Positions 44,961 to 56,209 of a stretch of DNA of 64,000 nucleotides are shown piece by piece. Numbering within the stretch: the stretch's first letter is position 1; each line of letters opens with the position of its first letter. The notes beneath the pieces are model-generated. The model was given only the letters and a program-made list of their open reading frames with translations. It ran no database searches and was not told where the DNA came from. Origin of the DNA: Candidatus Vicinibacter affinis. Its GTDB lineage: Bacteria > Bacteroidota > Bacteroidia > Chitinophagales > Saprospiraceae. The translations under genes were made by a program, and so were the position numbers. The stretch is taken from NCBI GenBank assembly GCA_016714365.1, contig JADJNH010000005.1, positions 2,704,501-2,768,500 of the forward strand, given 5' to 3'.

Positions 44961-47900
44961 ATGAACCAATCCTTCACCGAAATACTTAGTACCGAAATAG
45001 CCAAGCTGCTATCACCACTGCTTTTGCTGGACTCCAAGGAGGAGATTCAGGAATTGTTGAAAGAACTAGGCTACGATGTTGATTTGAATGATATTTCTCC
45101 CGGTACAGATTTTACTTCGGTTATCCAGAAAATAATCGCTTTATTTGATAGAATCGCAGACCTCCCCAATGCTAGTGATAAGCAAGCGGAGCTTATTGCA
45201 ATCGGAATCGATTTAGGTGTAATCGTGAAAGAGGTAAGTACACAAATTGTTACGCCGCTCAAAAATTTACTTTCCTCCATTAGCGGAATCAGCAACAAGG
45301 ATGAATTACCCAAACGCCTTGGTGATTATTTGGTTTACACTTATTTTGAAGAACATTACAAAGCAATTTTCGCCACCAAGCATTTGCTTGGCTTACTGGA
45401 AGAAGTAGAGGATACTACTAATAATTCCATAAAAACGGTTCAGTGGAACCTCATCGGAAAGCTATTCAGCAAGCCGATTGATGTGTTTGACCAAGTGTAT
45501 GATTGGTCTAATGATTTTGGGGATGATAAGTTCCTCAAACGATTTGAAAAATTAGTTCTTGCCTTCGGCTTGCCTGGCGGCATTTACGAGCAAACTACTA
45601 CCATCCAAGCTCATTTGGGCAATCCCGTAGGAACGAAGGAAGTACGCATGCCCGTATATCAAGACGGCGTGTGGCCGGATAACTGGCGAGAATTAGACAT
45701 CAATGTTTCGCCCATCCCAGCTAATGCGTCTGATAAAAAAGGCCTTTTTCTCTATCCCTATTTCTTTGGCGGCGTTTCTATCAGCGACGATATCAATCCC
45801 AACTGGAAATTTGAATTGGAAGGAGATACTGATATAGGCTCCGGCTTAGGGCTGGGTATCCGTCCGCCGGCTAAATTAAACGTAGTAGCGGGATGGTCAG
45901 GCTTGCTTGATACAACCAATCTGAAACTAAAACTCATTGTAACCAGAAAGCAAAACGGCGATAAAATTTACCTTTTTGGCAACCCTGACGCTACGCACTT
46001 GTCGCTTGCAGGTGTTGTAATGGAGGTTTTTGTAGAAAAGATAGATACTAAAAAGAAAGATTTCGGAGCAGACCTCAAGCTGCAAAAACTCCGCTTCGAG
46101 TTAAAAAAGGGTGAAGGCGACGGATTCATCAATAAAATATTACCGGAAAACGGTATGAATGCAGAGTTTGATGTGCAGTTGGGCTATTCTTTGGAGAAGG
46201 GATTCTATTTTAAGGGCAGTGGTACATTTGGCATTGAAATTCCACTGCACCTTATCCTTGGGCCTTTGGAAATAAAAGCGCTTAAATTGGGCTTTGATCC
46301 AAAAGACGAAGGGCTTGGGCTGGATGTGGGAACCTCTTTTGAACTTAAATTGGGACCTATCACCGCTGTAGTTGAAAATATTGGACTGAGTAACTTACTT
46401 TCTTTCCCCAACGGTAACAGCAATGAATTTAGTCTGGCGGATATAAAAGTCGCCTTCAAGCCCCCCAACGGTATTGGCATCAACATCGACACTGACGCCG
46501 TCTCAGGTGGAGGTTATCTTTATATTAATGCAGAAGAAGGAAGATATGCAGGTGTTGCTGGTTTAAGTATTAAAGATAAAATTAAGTTGTCAGCTTTTGG
46601 ATTGATCAATACTAAATTTCCAGATGGCAGAAAGGGATACTCTTTTTTAATATTTATCTCTGCGGAATTTCCACCCATTCAATTAGGCTATGGGTTTACA
46701 TTAAATGGAGTTGGAGGGCTAGTAGGCATTCATCGCACTATTATTGTAGAGGAACTTAGAAAAGGTGTTAAAACGGGTGCTTATGATAATCTTTTATTTC
46801 CAGAGAATCCTGTTGAAAATGCTTTAGAAATTATAGCAAGTCTGGAAGCCATCTTCCCTGTTTCAGAAGGTAGATATGTCTTTGGCATTATGGGTAAGAT
46901 CGGATGGGGAGCACCCACATTGATCACCATAGATTTGGGCTTGATCATAGAAGTACCCAACCCTGTAAAGTTGGCTATTTTGGGTGTTGTGAAGGCTATC
47001 CTTCCTACAGAGGACAAGGCTATATTGAAGCTCCAGGTCAATTTCCTTGGTGTAATCGATTTTGGTAAAAAACAATTGTCCTTTGATGCGACCATCTATG
47101 ATTCAAGGCTATTGACCTTTAGTCTGGCGGGAGATATGGCCATGCGATTGAGTTGGGGCAGCAATTCTAATTTTTTGATGAGTGTCGGGGGCTTCCATCC
47201 ATCTTATCAGCCACCTCCACAGTTGATCAGTATGAATCGTCTTACGCTCAATCTATTGGGAGGGGACAATCCGAGATTAACATTGACTTGCTACTTTGCG
47301 GTGACTTCCAATACTGTACAGTTTGGATCAAAGGTTGATTTATATGTCAAAGTTGCCAGCAAGCTCACAGCTGAAGGTTATCTGGGCTTCGATGCTTTGT
47401 TCCAGATGGATCCTTTCTACATGAAGATATTGGCAGCAGCTTATCTGGCAATCAAATGGAATGGTGATGAAAAGATGGCGATATCCCTATCTGCTGTTCT
47501 GGAGGGTCCAAAACCATGGAATGTGGACGGTGTGGCGGAAGTTAAAGTATTATGCATCAAGTACACAGTCAAAGTACAAAAGACCTGGGGACAGTCTCAG
47601 TATGCTTCATTGCCTGCCGTGACAGTAGCAAACAAACTAAACGCAGCACTCAATGATCTTAAAAACTGGAGAAGTGAACTCACATCAGGCAAACAACAAT
47701 TGGTGACACTTCGAAAAATTGTCGAAGGTGATAATGAAAGTATTATGTTGCCAGAAGGAGTTTTGGTCATCAGTCAAAAAGTACTGCCAATGAATATCAA
47801 TATTCAATTATTTGGAACACAAGAAGTGAGTGATGGTGGACAATATGCGATTGGAGATATCTCCATAAATGGTAATGTTGAAGCTTCAAAAACTTATGTA

Positions 47901-48389
47901 AAAGAAGATTTTGTACCTGCTCACTTCCGCAAAATGAGTGAGACAGAAAAGTTATCCGGGCCATCATTCCAGAAATACGATGGTGGTATTCGTGTAGATG
48001 GTATGAATAATTTGATAGGTTCTACTTTTGAGTCTAAAATTATAGAGTATGAAACTATAATTTACAATCCTTTGGAAAATTCAACATCTACTGGATTAAA
48101 AATCACAGAAAATAATAAAATTCATGAAGCCATGGTGAAAGGCAGTAAAGCGGGTCAGTCCAGTTTGTCAGTTTCTAAAAATTTTGCTCCATTGGCTCCC
48201 AAATCTATTACAGTTCTGGAAGAAGAGTATGGAGTTGTAAAAATCGAAGATTTAACACTGATAGAAGCAGGCGCTTTATGTGCATCTTTTACTGAAGCAC
48301 AAGATTACTATCTGGAAAAAGTAAGTTTGGATCTCACACTGAAAAATAAACTTAAGATAATTCCTAAATTCGAAATTCAAACAGCATGA
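44961..48389 (+). CDS. DUF6603-family giant protein
   Basis: A 1142-residue protein without signal peptide. The family-type beta repeats ('GVSISDDINPNWKFELEGDTD', 'LKLGFDPKDEGLGLDVGTSF', 'GFTLNGVGGLVGIHRTI', 'LLTFSLAGDMAMRLSWG', 'GGFHPSYQPPPQL' near residue 742) match what I know as DUF6603, a long repetitive beta protein of unknown function found in scattered bacteria. The first 200 residues are helical. The 5' part (to about 46510) is visibly richer in GC than the rest. It overlaps the next gene by 4 bases. Confidence 0.7.
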   Translation: MNQSFTEILSTEIAKLLSPLLLLDSKEEIQELLKELGYDVDLNDISPGTDFTSVIQKIIALFDRIADLPNASDKQAELIAIGIDLGVIVKEVSTQIVTPLKNLLSSISGISNKDELPKRLGDYLVYTYFEEHYKAIFATKHLLGLLEEVEDTTNNSIKTVQWNLIGKLFSKPIDVFDQVYDWSNDFGDDKFLKRFEKLVLAFGLPGGIYEQTTTIQAHLGNPVGTKEVRMPVYQDGVWPDNWRELDINVSPIPANASDKKGLFLYPYFFGGVSISDDINPNWKFELEGDTDIGSGLGLGIRPPAKLNVVAGWSGLLDTTNLKLKLIVTRKQNGDKIYLFGNPDATHLSLAGVVMEVFVEKIDTKKKDFGADLKLQKLRFELKKGEGDGFINKILPENGMNAEFDVQLGYSLEKGFYFKGSGTFGIEIPLHLILGPLEIKALKLGFDPKDEGLGLDVGTSFELKLGPITAVVENIGLSNLLSFPNGNSNEFSLADIKVAFKPPNGIGINIDTDAVSGGGYLYINAEEGRYAGVAGLSIKDKIKLSAFGLINTKFPDGRKGYSFLIFISAEFPPIQLGYGFTLNGVGGLVGIHRTIIVEELRKGVKTGAYDNLLFPENPVENALEIIASLEAIFPVSEGRYVFGIMGKIGWGAPTLITIDLGLIIEVPNPVKLAILGVVKAILPTEDKAILKLQVNFLGVIDFGKKQLSFDATIYDSRLLTFSLAGDMAMRLSWGSNSNFLMSVGGFHPSYQPPPQLISMNRLTLNLLGGDNPRLTLTCYFAVTSNTVQFGSKVDLYVKVASKLTAEGYLGFDALFQMDPFYMKILAAAYLAIKWNGDEKMAISLSAVLEGPKPWNVDGVAEVKVLCIKYTVKVQKTWGQSQYASLPAVTVANKLNAALNDLKNWRSELTSGKQQLVTLRKIVEGDNESIMLPEGVLVISQKVLPMNINIQLFGTQEVSDGGQYAIGDISINGNVEASKTYVKEDFVPAHFRKMSETEKLSGPSFQKYDGGIRVDGMNNLIGSTFESKIIEYETIIYNPLENSTSTGLKITENNKIHEAMVKGSKAGQSSLSVSKNFAPLAPKSITVLEEEYGVVKIEDLTLIEAGALCASFTEAQDYYLEKVSLDLTLKNKLKIIPKFEIQTA

Positions 48390-51334
48390 GCTTAGCAAAA
48401 TATTCTTTTTTATCGTGGGCAAGACAGGGCTTAAGCAAATATGCCGCAGCCCCATTAAATGACAAAGCCAGATCGCAAATCAGTGTAGATATTCAAGAAT
48501 CAAAGTCAGGTCAACATGGTATCAAAGATATCCAAATTTATGGTCCTGGTGATGTCGTAGGTATTGATCAAAGAAATATAGTCAAAGTCCATCCAGAACA
48601 CAATACCGGAAATTTTGAATCAAATTATCTTCCCTTTATCGAATTTTATCAGGATAGTTTTTTATGGGATTACACTCCTACATCCAATGATGATAATAGA
48701 TTAGATCCTTGGTTATTTTTATTGGTTTTGGAAGAATCGGAATATCAAAAAACTGAGGTGCAGGATAGTCTTAGCTTTATTACATTAAATTCTGTTGATG
48801 TATTTCCGCCAAAGGAGCATAGATGGGCATGGGGTCATGTGCATGTGAATGCAGATGTAAATAGTGTTGAGAGTTTACAGGAAAAACTAAAAACTAATCC
48901 TGACTTTGCAATTTGCAGGTTGATGTCTCCCAGAAAATTAGAGCCTAATAAAAGATATGAGGCTTTTGTGATCCCCGCATATGAGGTAGGGCGAAAAACC
49001 GGACTAGGTGAAGATATTGAAAGTATTAAAGGAAATGCAGTCCTTAACACTTCATGGGAAGGAGGCGAATTAACTTATCCATTCTACTACAGCTGGCCAT
49101 TTGGCACAGGAGCAGAAGGTGATTTTGAGTCATTGGTCAGGGCATTAAATCCTACACCTGAGTTAGACTCCGGCATTGGATTCAGACCCTTTGATATTTC
49201 AGAAGGAAAGATGGAAGATTTGGTTGATGAACCAAGAAATGCTGATGGATCACCAATGAATGAATTTGTTTTAGGCGGTGCATTAAAACCAGTAGGTAGT
49301 AGTAGTCAGGATTTTCCAGATTCATTATGGCAAAAAGAAATGGTTGATTTGCTAAATAAAAGGGATGGTGTGCAAGACTTGTCATATAATGGTTCCAATA
49401 GTTCACCTGATAATGACCCCATTATTGTACCTCCGACATATGGTCATTGGCATGCATTAGTATCAAAATTAAACAAGGGGGGCGAAACGAATGATGATGA
49501 CCCAATCGATAAAAGTGATAGTAATTGGCTACACTCATTAAATCTAGACCCCGCTCATAGGGCATCAGCCGGTGTAGGCACGAAAGTGATACAAGAAAAT
49601 CAAGATCAATATCTCGCTACTGCCTGGAATCAGATTGGAGCAGTGCTGGAAGCCAATCAAATGATTAAAAATAGTCAGTTGGGGATAGAAATAGCGGTAA
49701 AATGGTGGGAAACTCATATTTTGAGTCAATCAGATTCTCAGATTGTAGGTACTGTCGCGCCGTTATTGGATCAGCTTTATTGTAAAAATCAACCCATTCC
49801 CAATATTCATCAAAACATAGAAAATACATCCACTCCTTCGGCAGCTTTTTCTCCGGTGTTCAGAAGGTTGTGCAACAACAGAAACAGGTTTGTGGTTAAG
49901 ATGAAAAAAAGAAAACGACAAAACCCAAATCTACAAATACATCCATTTATTTCAGATGGTATTACTAGTAATTTGCAAATAATACCCATCAAAACCACTC
50001 CTTCCGGCAAGGATAATGTTCCTTTTCAAGGTAAAGTACCTTTATTCCCATGTAGCCTTAAAAATATAGTATTTAATCCTAATAATTTGACACTTCCTTA
50101 TAAATATTTTCCACTTAGACCGAATGATCCAATAGACCCAAGAAATCCAAATCAACTACCTAATCCAAATAGTCCTACAAATCCTAATAATCCCAATAAC
50201 CCAAATAATGGACCACAACTTGACATAAATGAAAAGGATTTTAGAAATGCATGGCAGTTTTTTATAAGAGTATTGGATTGTAAACCAAACGATCCATTAC
50301 CAAGACCTTTAGATTTAAACAGCATCATGCCTTGTATTGAAAACGGTTTAAACCCATCACAAACTATCAAAGGACGAACACTAAGCAAGATTGGTATAGT
50401 AGCTGAATTGGATGCCATTGTTCCCATCATGGCTGCTCCGGATTATCCTGAGCCTATGTATAAAAAATTGCTGGAGCAGTCTTCAGATTTTATACTTCCC
50501 AATCTGGACAAATTGCCCAATAATAGTATTTCTTTGATGGAAGTCAACCAAAAATTTATTGAAGCATTTATGGTTGGCTTGAATTATGAGATGGCAGGTG
50601 AGTTATTATGGAATGAGTATCCTACGGATCAAAGAGGCTCCTATTTCAGGCAATTTTGGGATGTAAGTAAATTTATAAATGTCAATGATAATACCGAAGA
50701 ATTTCTGGCCGAAAATCTGAAAGATATAGATAGTATACACAGATGGGTTAAGTGGACTAACTTAGGTGAACATAAAAATTCTACTAAAACATTTGACCCT
50801 ATTGAAATCCCTATAGAATCAACATTGAATCCACTTGTATTGACCATCAGAGGAGATTTATTAAATAGATATCCAGAGGCTATTATTTATGCTGCTAAAG
50901 CAAAAGTTGAAGATGGAACTTTTGATGAAAATCAATCACTACAAAATACGAAATTTCCTATATTCTCTGCTAAAATAGAACCAGATATTACTTTTCTTGG
51001 ATTTAATCTAAGTGAGGATGATGTAAGGGGAAATGATGATGATAACTTTGGGTATTACTTCTGTGTAAAAGAGCCTAATACAGGACCAAGGTTTGGTATG
51101 GATGTAGCACCTGACGACGGAAATACAAGTGCCCCAACATCCTGGAATGAGTTGGATTGGGGAAATGTTCAACAAGGAAAGAAAAACATCGACCTTACTG
51201 GAATGACTTTTAACTCAGCTTTAGAGCTTGAGTCACTTACATGGGGTAGTGATGCAGCAACCATGGCTAGTATTTTATATCAAGTACCTGTAATGGTAGC
51301 TATCCATGGAAAAAATTTATTACCCAATCCTTAA
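48386..51334 (+). CDS. Giant protein of the conserved PWL/VLEE type, unknown function
   Basis: A 982-residue protein without signal peptide. Near residues 80-120 it has 'LPFIEFYQDSFLWDYTP' and 'RLDPWLFLLVLEESEY', a pattern I recall from hypothetical giant proteins of other phyla that co-occur with the next two genes. A low-complexity Asn/Pro segment (about residues 585-605) separates two halves. The start overlaps the DUF6603 gene's stop by 4 bases, so translation is coupled. No enzyme motif was seen. Confidence 0.6.
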   Translation: MSLAKYSFLSWARQGLSKYAAAPLNDKARSQISVDIQESKSGQHGIKDIQIYGPGDVVGIDQRNIVKVHPEHNTGNFESNYLPFIEFYQDSFLWDYTPTSNDDNRLDPWLFLLVLEESEYQKTEVQDSLSFITLNSVDVFPPKEHRWAWGHVHVNADVNSVESLQEKLKTNPDFAICRLMSPRKLEPNKRYEAFVIPAYEVGRKTGLGEDIESIKGNAVLNTSWEGGELTYPFYYSWPFGTGAEGDFESLVRALNPTPELDSGIGFRPFDISEGKMEDLVDEPRNADGSPMNEFVLGGALKPVGSSSQDFPDSLWQKEMVDLLNKRDGVQDLSYNGSNSSPDNDPIIVPPTYGHWHALVSKLNKGGETNDDDPIDKSDSNWLHSLNLDPAHRASAGVGTKVIQENQDQYLATAWNQIGAVLEANQMIKNSQLGIEIAVKWWETHILSQSDSQIVGTVAPLLDQLYCKNQPIPNIHQNIENTSTPSAAFSPVFRRLCNNRNRFVVKMKKRKRQNPNLQIHPFISDGITSNLQIIPIKTTPSGKDNVPFQGKVPLFPCSLKNIVFNPNNLTLPYKYFPLRPNDPIDPRNPNQLPNPNSPTNPNNPNNPNNGPQLDINEKDFRNAWQFFIRVLDCKPNDPLPRPLDLNSIMPCIENGLNPSQTIKGRTLSKIGIVAELDAIVPIMAAPDYPEPMYKKLLEQSSDFILPNLDKLPNNSISLMEVNQKFIEAFMVGLNYEMAGELLWNEYPTDQRGSYFRQFWDVSKFINVNDNTEEFLAENLKDIDSIHRWVKWTNLGEHKNSTKTFDPIEIPIESTLNPLVLTIRGDLLNRYPEAIIYAAKAKVEDGTFDENQSLQNTKFPIFSAKIEPDITFLGFNLSEDDVRGNDDDNFGYYFCVKEPNTGPRFGMDVAPDDGNTSAPTSWNELDWGNVQQGKKNIDLTGMTFNSALELESLTWGSDAATMASILYQVPVMVAIHGKNLLPNP

Positions 51335-51343
51335 AACTGTAGC

Positions 51344-54300
51344 ATGAGCAATTTTATAGAATTAAGAAATAACATCCAAACAAATAGGCAAGCACTGTTG
51401 CAAAAACAAGAAGAACTGTTTATTGCAAGCAGGGTATTGGAGCGATATCAAGAAGAGTTAATTCGAAAAGCCAAAAAGGAAAAGCCAGATAAAAAAACAG
51501 ACAAAAAGAAAGCTGATACTTCTGGCAAGCCATTCTTTTCAAAAATTCCAATACAAAAAACTGACTTAAAGGGCAGTCCCATAAAAGGAGGCCCAATATT
51601 CGGTGACCCAATAAAATTGGATAAGAAGCTTAACGAATTGACAAAGGTCAAAAATAATTTTCTTACAGAAATTACTACCATAGAAAGTCAACTAGTCGAC
51701 TTTTACCAACAATTTTGGGCATTGGCAAGCCCCCAGAATATGGTAGAAAACTGGGATGCAAAGTTTCCAATCATATTAATGCCTATAAGAATTGAAACCA
51801 GATTTCTTACTTATGACAACGACCCTAAAAAGTATCTTGGAGTACGATTTATTCCCGATGATATTTTTGTAGTCACCCATGAAAAATTATTAACTCCTGA
51901 TGAAATCGACTCAGGAAAAAAATATTGGGAAAAACTTAAAGAAAAATTAGGTTTTGCAGAATCAAAAAGAACGATTAATCATAAAGGAGCATGGCAAGTG
52001 TTAAACAGTTTATACGGGAGTGGAAGAGCAGCATATATTGCACTAAAAACACGACCAACTAACTGGCCAATTGATCAAAGTTTACCAATGGAAGGTCCCC
52101 TACAATTTCCTTCCTTTGCCAAATATAAAGATAATAGCTGGTCTATTCCACCGAGATCTTATATCATACCAGATAAATTTGTGGTAACCTTAACTAATGG
52201 AGCTACAACTTTAGAAAAGACAGGCACTCATGTACATGCCTACCCTTTAATACTCGGCCCAGATCCAAATTTTGAAGGAGATTTGTTTAAAGAAGACGAT
52301 GATGGCGTACTACAAATGGATGAACGCATCAGGTGGTTATATGATTTTGAAGCTGCTGTGTCTAATGGAATGGCTGTAAAAATTGAGTTGAATGATGCTC
52401 AATACAACGCTGGTTTTGATAAGATCACAGTGTTGGGACTAAGGCTTAGTGCAGATCCTAATCATTCTCAAGAATTATTAGAAGAGTTAATTAATAACCA
52501 CCACTACGGGCTTACAGGATTTGGTATTGTCCCCCAAGGTACACCTACCAATAATTCTAAAGACAAACCGAGTGGTTACTCACAACTAAGACAAGATCCT
52601 GCATTTTCGTTTAGAACAGAGCAAAGTGATAAATTAATTGGCTCTTTGGATTTCAGCAACAAATTAGCGTGGAAAGATGGTCAATGGCTTGCGCATGGCT
52701 TAGGTATAAATAGTGAAACTTTAGAGCATTCATATTACTCTAATCATACAGATAGACTAGAAGCCATAGCCATGAATGATGTACTTTGGCATGGTACTTT
52801 GGGATATTATTTCAAACATATGCTGGTCACATGGAATACGCTTAACAATGACACCTTAAGTATTTCAGATATAGCCAATCTGAAAGAATTTTTTACGGCT
52901 TATATAAGTGGTCGTGGTCCTTTGCCTGCGATACGGGTAGGAAATCAGCCTTATGGAGTGTTGCCTATTACTGCTTATTCAAAAATGGTATGGGAGAATG
53001 CAGACTCAGTTCCTAAAAAGCTACAACCAGTCTTGAATTTTTTCAAAGAAAGTTGGCGAAGAAAGCTTGGAAATGTAAAAACGACAAGTCAAGGGTCAGA
53101 CAATTGGCAACAAGATTTTCTTGATATTTTGGGTTTACAATCAGGATCAGTGGAGTACTATAACAGATTAGGAATCGGGCCTTTGGTTTATTACATGTAT
53201 TTAAAACAAACTCCTAATAATGCTGATCTTTGGCTCGATAACCAAGTGATTCAATCCAGCCAGACTAATGCAAGTATAAACAATTTGATTTCTGATGCGG
53301 ATTTGCTGTTTAAAAATACAAGAGCATCTATGTTGAGTTGGTTCCCATTTCAAAGTAGAATAAGAAATGGAATCGTAACTCAAGACCCAATATCAGAAGA
53401 AATTTCTCTCTCTAATGATTACATCGCTTATTTAAGTGATCCATCTAATATTGAAATCATTATTCAGGAATATATTGATCAGAATTTATATGATGGTTCA
53501 TTGTTGTATGGTATGCTTAGACATAGCTTTTTGTTAATTGTCTGGGAAATATTATGGAAAAAATTTCATGGCGGAGAATGGATAGAGAAAGAACTCTTGA
53601 ATACAGAAATAGAAGAAGCATGTAAGGCAGTATGGTATCAATATATCAATACCAAAGAAAGGTCTGAATTGATTTCCTACATCAAGGAAGACTCGACTTA
53701 TGTAGACTATACAACTTCATTAAAAAAATTATCACATGAAAGTCTAGGAAGTATTCCAACTGAAAGATTAGAAAGGTTATTGAGTGAACATTTAGACTTA
53801 TGCAGCTACAGATACGATGCCTGGCAGACAGGATTAGTAGATTATAAACTTCAAAAAATGAGAACATCAACACCAAATGGGTGTTATCTTGGAGCTTATG
53901 GGTGGGTATTAAATGTAAGGAAAGATCCACCAAGAACTGTTGTACCTAATTCACAAATCCCTTCCTTATTTACCAACGATAATGAAATTCACAAATTAAC
54001 CTTTGATGCTGGAAATGCTGGTTTTATACATGCGCCATCCATTGCACAGGCTACAACTTCAGCTGTATTAAGAGAAGGATATCTGTCAAAAGGAAAGGAG
54101 CAAATGCAGGTAGATTTGACGTCGAGAAGAGTCAGATTGGCTAAGGAAATCATTGAAGGTATTCAGAATGGTCAGGAATTGGCAGCATTGTTGGGCTATC
54201 GGTTTGAACGATCACTCCACGATAAAAGTGGCAACGGGCTTGAATTGGACAAATATATTTATGACCTTAGAACAAAGTTTCCATTGGTAACAAGAAATGC

Positions 54301-56191
54301 AGAAAACTTGGTCGATTTTGAAGCCAATAATGTGGTGCACGGTTTAGATCTACTAAAAGCTTTTAGAAGTAACAATTCAATGTTTAGTTATGCTGTGGAT
54401 GAAGATCACCTTAAACAGAGTTGTTTTGAATTAGATGATATAATTGATGCTATTTCTGACATCACCATGGCTGAGGGTGTGCATCAGGCAGTTTTAGGTA
54501 ATCATGTAAGAGCAAATGCCATCTTGAACTCAATAGGTGAAGGGAAAAATATACCTGAGCCGCAATTTATAGAAACACCGAGAACAGGTATTACATTAAC
54601 CCAAAGGATGGGTGTGTTATTTACTGAAAAAGAAAACAATCAACCAATATGGGCAGATACTTCTACATACAGAGCTAGCATAAGCCCTGCCGTTAACCAA
54701 TGGATTGGAGAAATACTTGGCGATAGTAATAAAATCAAATGTAAAGTCACATATGACAACTCAATTGAAATTGTAAATCCAAAATTACTTGGTCTTGAAC
54801 CGATTGATTTTGTTAATTTACTAAATAATCCTTTGGGTGATGAAAGTTCAGAATTGTCCCAACGCATTTTGTATTACATCAGAAAGAAAAATGGATTATT
54901 AAAAGATGTTGCTATAACAATTGACTATCAAAATAGAGTAGGCTTTGCTGATTCAGAATTTGCCTTTATTGAGATCTTAGCAGTCGCAAGAAATATTTAT
55001 CGGCTTATGAATGAAAGTGAAGTTATGTTGCCGGCACATTTACAAAGAGATTCGGAAAGAAGTGTAATGAGTGACGATCAACTAACTGAAGAAAGAAATA
55101 ATATTAGTTTAGAAGATGTTATGTTCAATGTTACAGATATAATTGAAATTGATGAATTTAATCATTTTAATATACTCAAATCGGTAAATAATTTAAAAGG
55201 GATATTAGACATTGACTTAGAGCAAACTGATTTAGGTGAAGTAATAACTATTTTAAAACACAAAGCAGAAAGTAATGATACTATTGAATTAACTGAAGTG
55301 GAAGAAGAGTTGTTCAAAATTTCATTTTTAGGTATTCAAGGAAGTATTCCTTCCAATCCAATGGGAATTGATCAAGATGCAAAAAAAACATTACTATTTC
55401 AAGTAATAAGTGTTTTTAAAGAAATCTATAAGAGAAATGAAGAAATAAAGGAATCTAGCATATCTACCTACCAAGGTAACACAGAAGCTCTAAAAATCGT
55501 GTTTGGAAAAGATGTACCAATTTTACCAACATTTGAAATAAAAAACTTTACTGAAGTAAAATCGTCATTTGATTATAAAGAAAATTTGATCGGTCATGCT
55601 ACATTAAAATTGGTCATGGAAGATTGGCTATCTGGTATTTCAAAAGTCAAGGACAAAGTGCAAAACTGGCAAACTTATGCTTTACTCAATGATATAAAAG
55701 AAAGTGAAGTAGATACTAAAATTCACGCATTACAACTGCCATATCAAGTAGATGACCAATGGATGGGAATTGAATATACTAAGGGTAATGATAAAATTGC
55801 AGCTGAGACACTTTCATTAGTTTTGAATTTTCCATTTGATTTTCCAGCAACAAGTACAAAAAAGGTATCTGGATTGATTATAGATGAATGGATAGAGAAA
55901 ATACCCAATAGGAAGGAAACAACAGGGATCGCATTTAATTACGATGAACCACAAACGGAAGCACCACAAGCTATCCTTTTGTGTGTACCACCTACCAATA
56001 GATCAAACTGGAGCTGGGATGATCTGATCAGTACATTGGACGAAACTCTGGAAACAGCGCAACTAAGAGCCATCGATCCGGATTTATTAGAAAAATCTCC
56101 GGGCTCTGAGTTTAATAAATTTTTACCTGGCATTGTACATCCTATTTCTTCTGATCACAAACAAACGGTCAAATTGAATCAATCTGTTTAA
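51344..56191 (+). CDS. Largest giant protein (1615 residues), unknown function
   Basis: Residues 1-120 are helical and Lys-rich with a coiled-coil pattern. At about residues 141-160 is 'FPIILMPIRIETRFLTYD', followed by 'VRFIPDDIFVVTHEKLLTPDE', a signature I recall from uncharacterised proteins encoded beside DUF6603-type genes in other bacteria. The remainder mixes helical and beta segments; 'AYISGRGPLPAIRVGNQPYGVLPI' near residue 525 is another distinctive stretch. No signal peptide or catalytic site. Given its size it is a candidate scaffold of the putative assembly. Confidence 0.6.
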   Translation: MSNFIELRNNIQTNRQALLQKQEELFIASRVLERYQEELIRKAKKEKPDKKTDKKKADTSGKPFFSKIPIQKTDLKGSPIKGGPIFGDPIKLDKKLNELTKVKNNFLTEITTIESQLVDFYQQFWALASPQNMVENWDAKFPIILMPIRIETRFLTYDNDPKKYLGVRFIPDDIFVVTHEKLLTPDEIDSGKKYWEKLKEKLGFAESKRTINHKGAWQVLNSLYGSGRAAYIALKTRPTNWPIDQSLPMEGPLQFPSFAKYKDNSWSIPPRSYIIPDKFVVTLTNGATTLEKTGTHVHAYPLILGPDPNFEGDLFKEDDDGVLQMDERIRWLYDFEAAVSNGMAVKIELNDAQYNAGFDKITVLGLRLSADPNHSQELLEELINNHHYGLTGFGIVPQGTPTNNSKDKPSGYSQLRQDPAFSFRTEQSDKLIGSLDFSNKLAWKDGQWLAHGLGINSETLEHSYYSNHTDRLEAIAMNDVLWHGTLGYYFKHMLVTWNTLNNDTLSISDIANLKEFFTAYISGRGPLPAIRVGNQPYGVLPITAYSKMVWENADSVPKKLQPVLNFFKESWRRKLGNVKTTSQGSDNWQQDFLDILGLQSGSVEYYNRLGIGPLVYYMYLKQTPNNADLWLDNQVIQSSQTNASINNLISDADLLFKNTRASMLSWFPFQSRIRNGIVTQDPISEEISLSNDYIAYLSDPSNIEIIIQEYIDQNLYDGSLLYGMLRHSFLLIVWEILWKKFHGGEWIEKELLNTEIEEACKAVWYQYINTKERSELISYIKEDSTYVDYTTSLKKLSHESLGSIPTERLERLLSEHLDLCSYRYDAWQTGLVDYKLQKMRTSTPNGCYLGAYGWVLNVRKDPPRTVVPNSQIPSLFTNDNEIHKLTFDAGNAGFIHAPSIAQATTSAVLREGYLSKGKEQMQVDLTSRRVRLAKEIIEGIQNGQELAALLGYRFERSLHDKSGNGLELDKYIYDLRTKFPLVTRNAENLVDFEANNVVHGLDLLKAFRSNNSMFSYAVDEDHLKQSCFELDDIIDAISDITMAEGVHQAVLGNHVRANAILNSIGEGKNIPEPQFIETPRTGITLTQRMGVLFTEKENNQPIWADTSTYRASISPAVNQWIGEILGDSNKIKCKVTYDNSIEIVNPKLLGLEPIDFVNLLNNPLGDESSELSQRILYYIRKKNGLLKDVAITIDYQNRVGFADSEFAFIEILAVARNIYRLMNESEVMLPAHLQRDSERSVMSDDQLTEERNNISLEDVMFNVTDIIEIDEFNHFNILKSVNNLKGILDIDLEQTDLGEVITILKHKAESNDTIELTEVEEELFKISFLGIQGSIPSNPMGIDQDAKKTLLFQVISVFKEIYKRNEEIKESSISTYQGNTEALKIVFGKDVPILPTFEIKNFTEVKSSFDYKENLIGHATLKLVMEDWLSGISKVKDKVQNWQTYALLNDIKESEVDTKIHALQLPYQVDDQWMGIEYTKGNDKIAAETLSLVLNFPFDFPATSTKKVSGLIIDEWIEKIPNRKETTGIAFNYDEPQTEAPQAILLCVPPTNRSNWSWDDLISTLDETLETAQLRAIDPDLLEKSPGSEFNKFLPGIVHPISSDHKQTVKLNQSV

Positions 56192-56209
56192 CTAGCTTAG
56201 TAACTAAAG

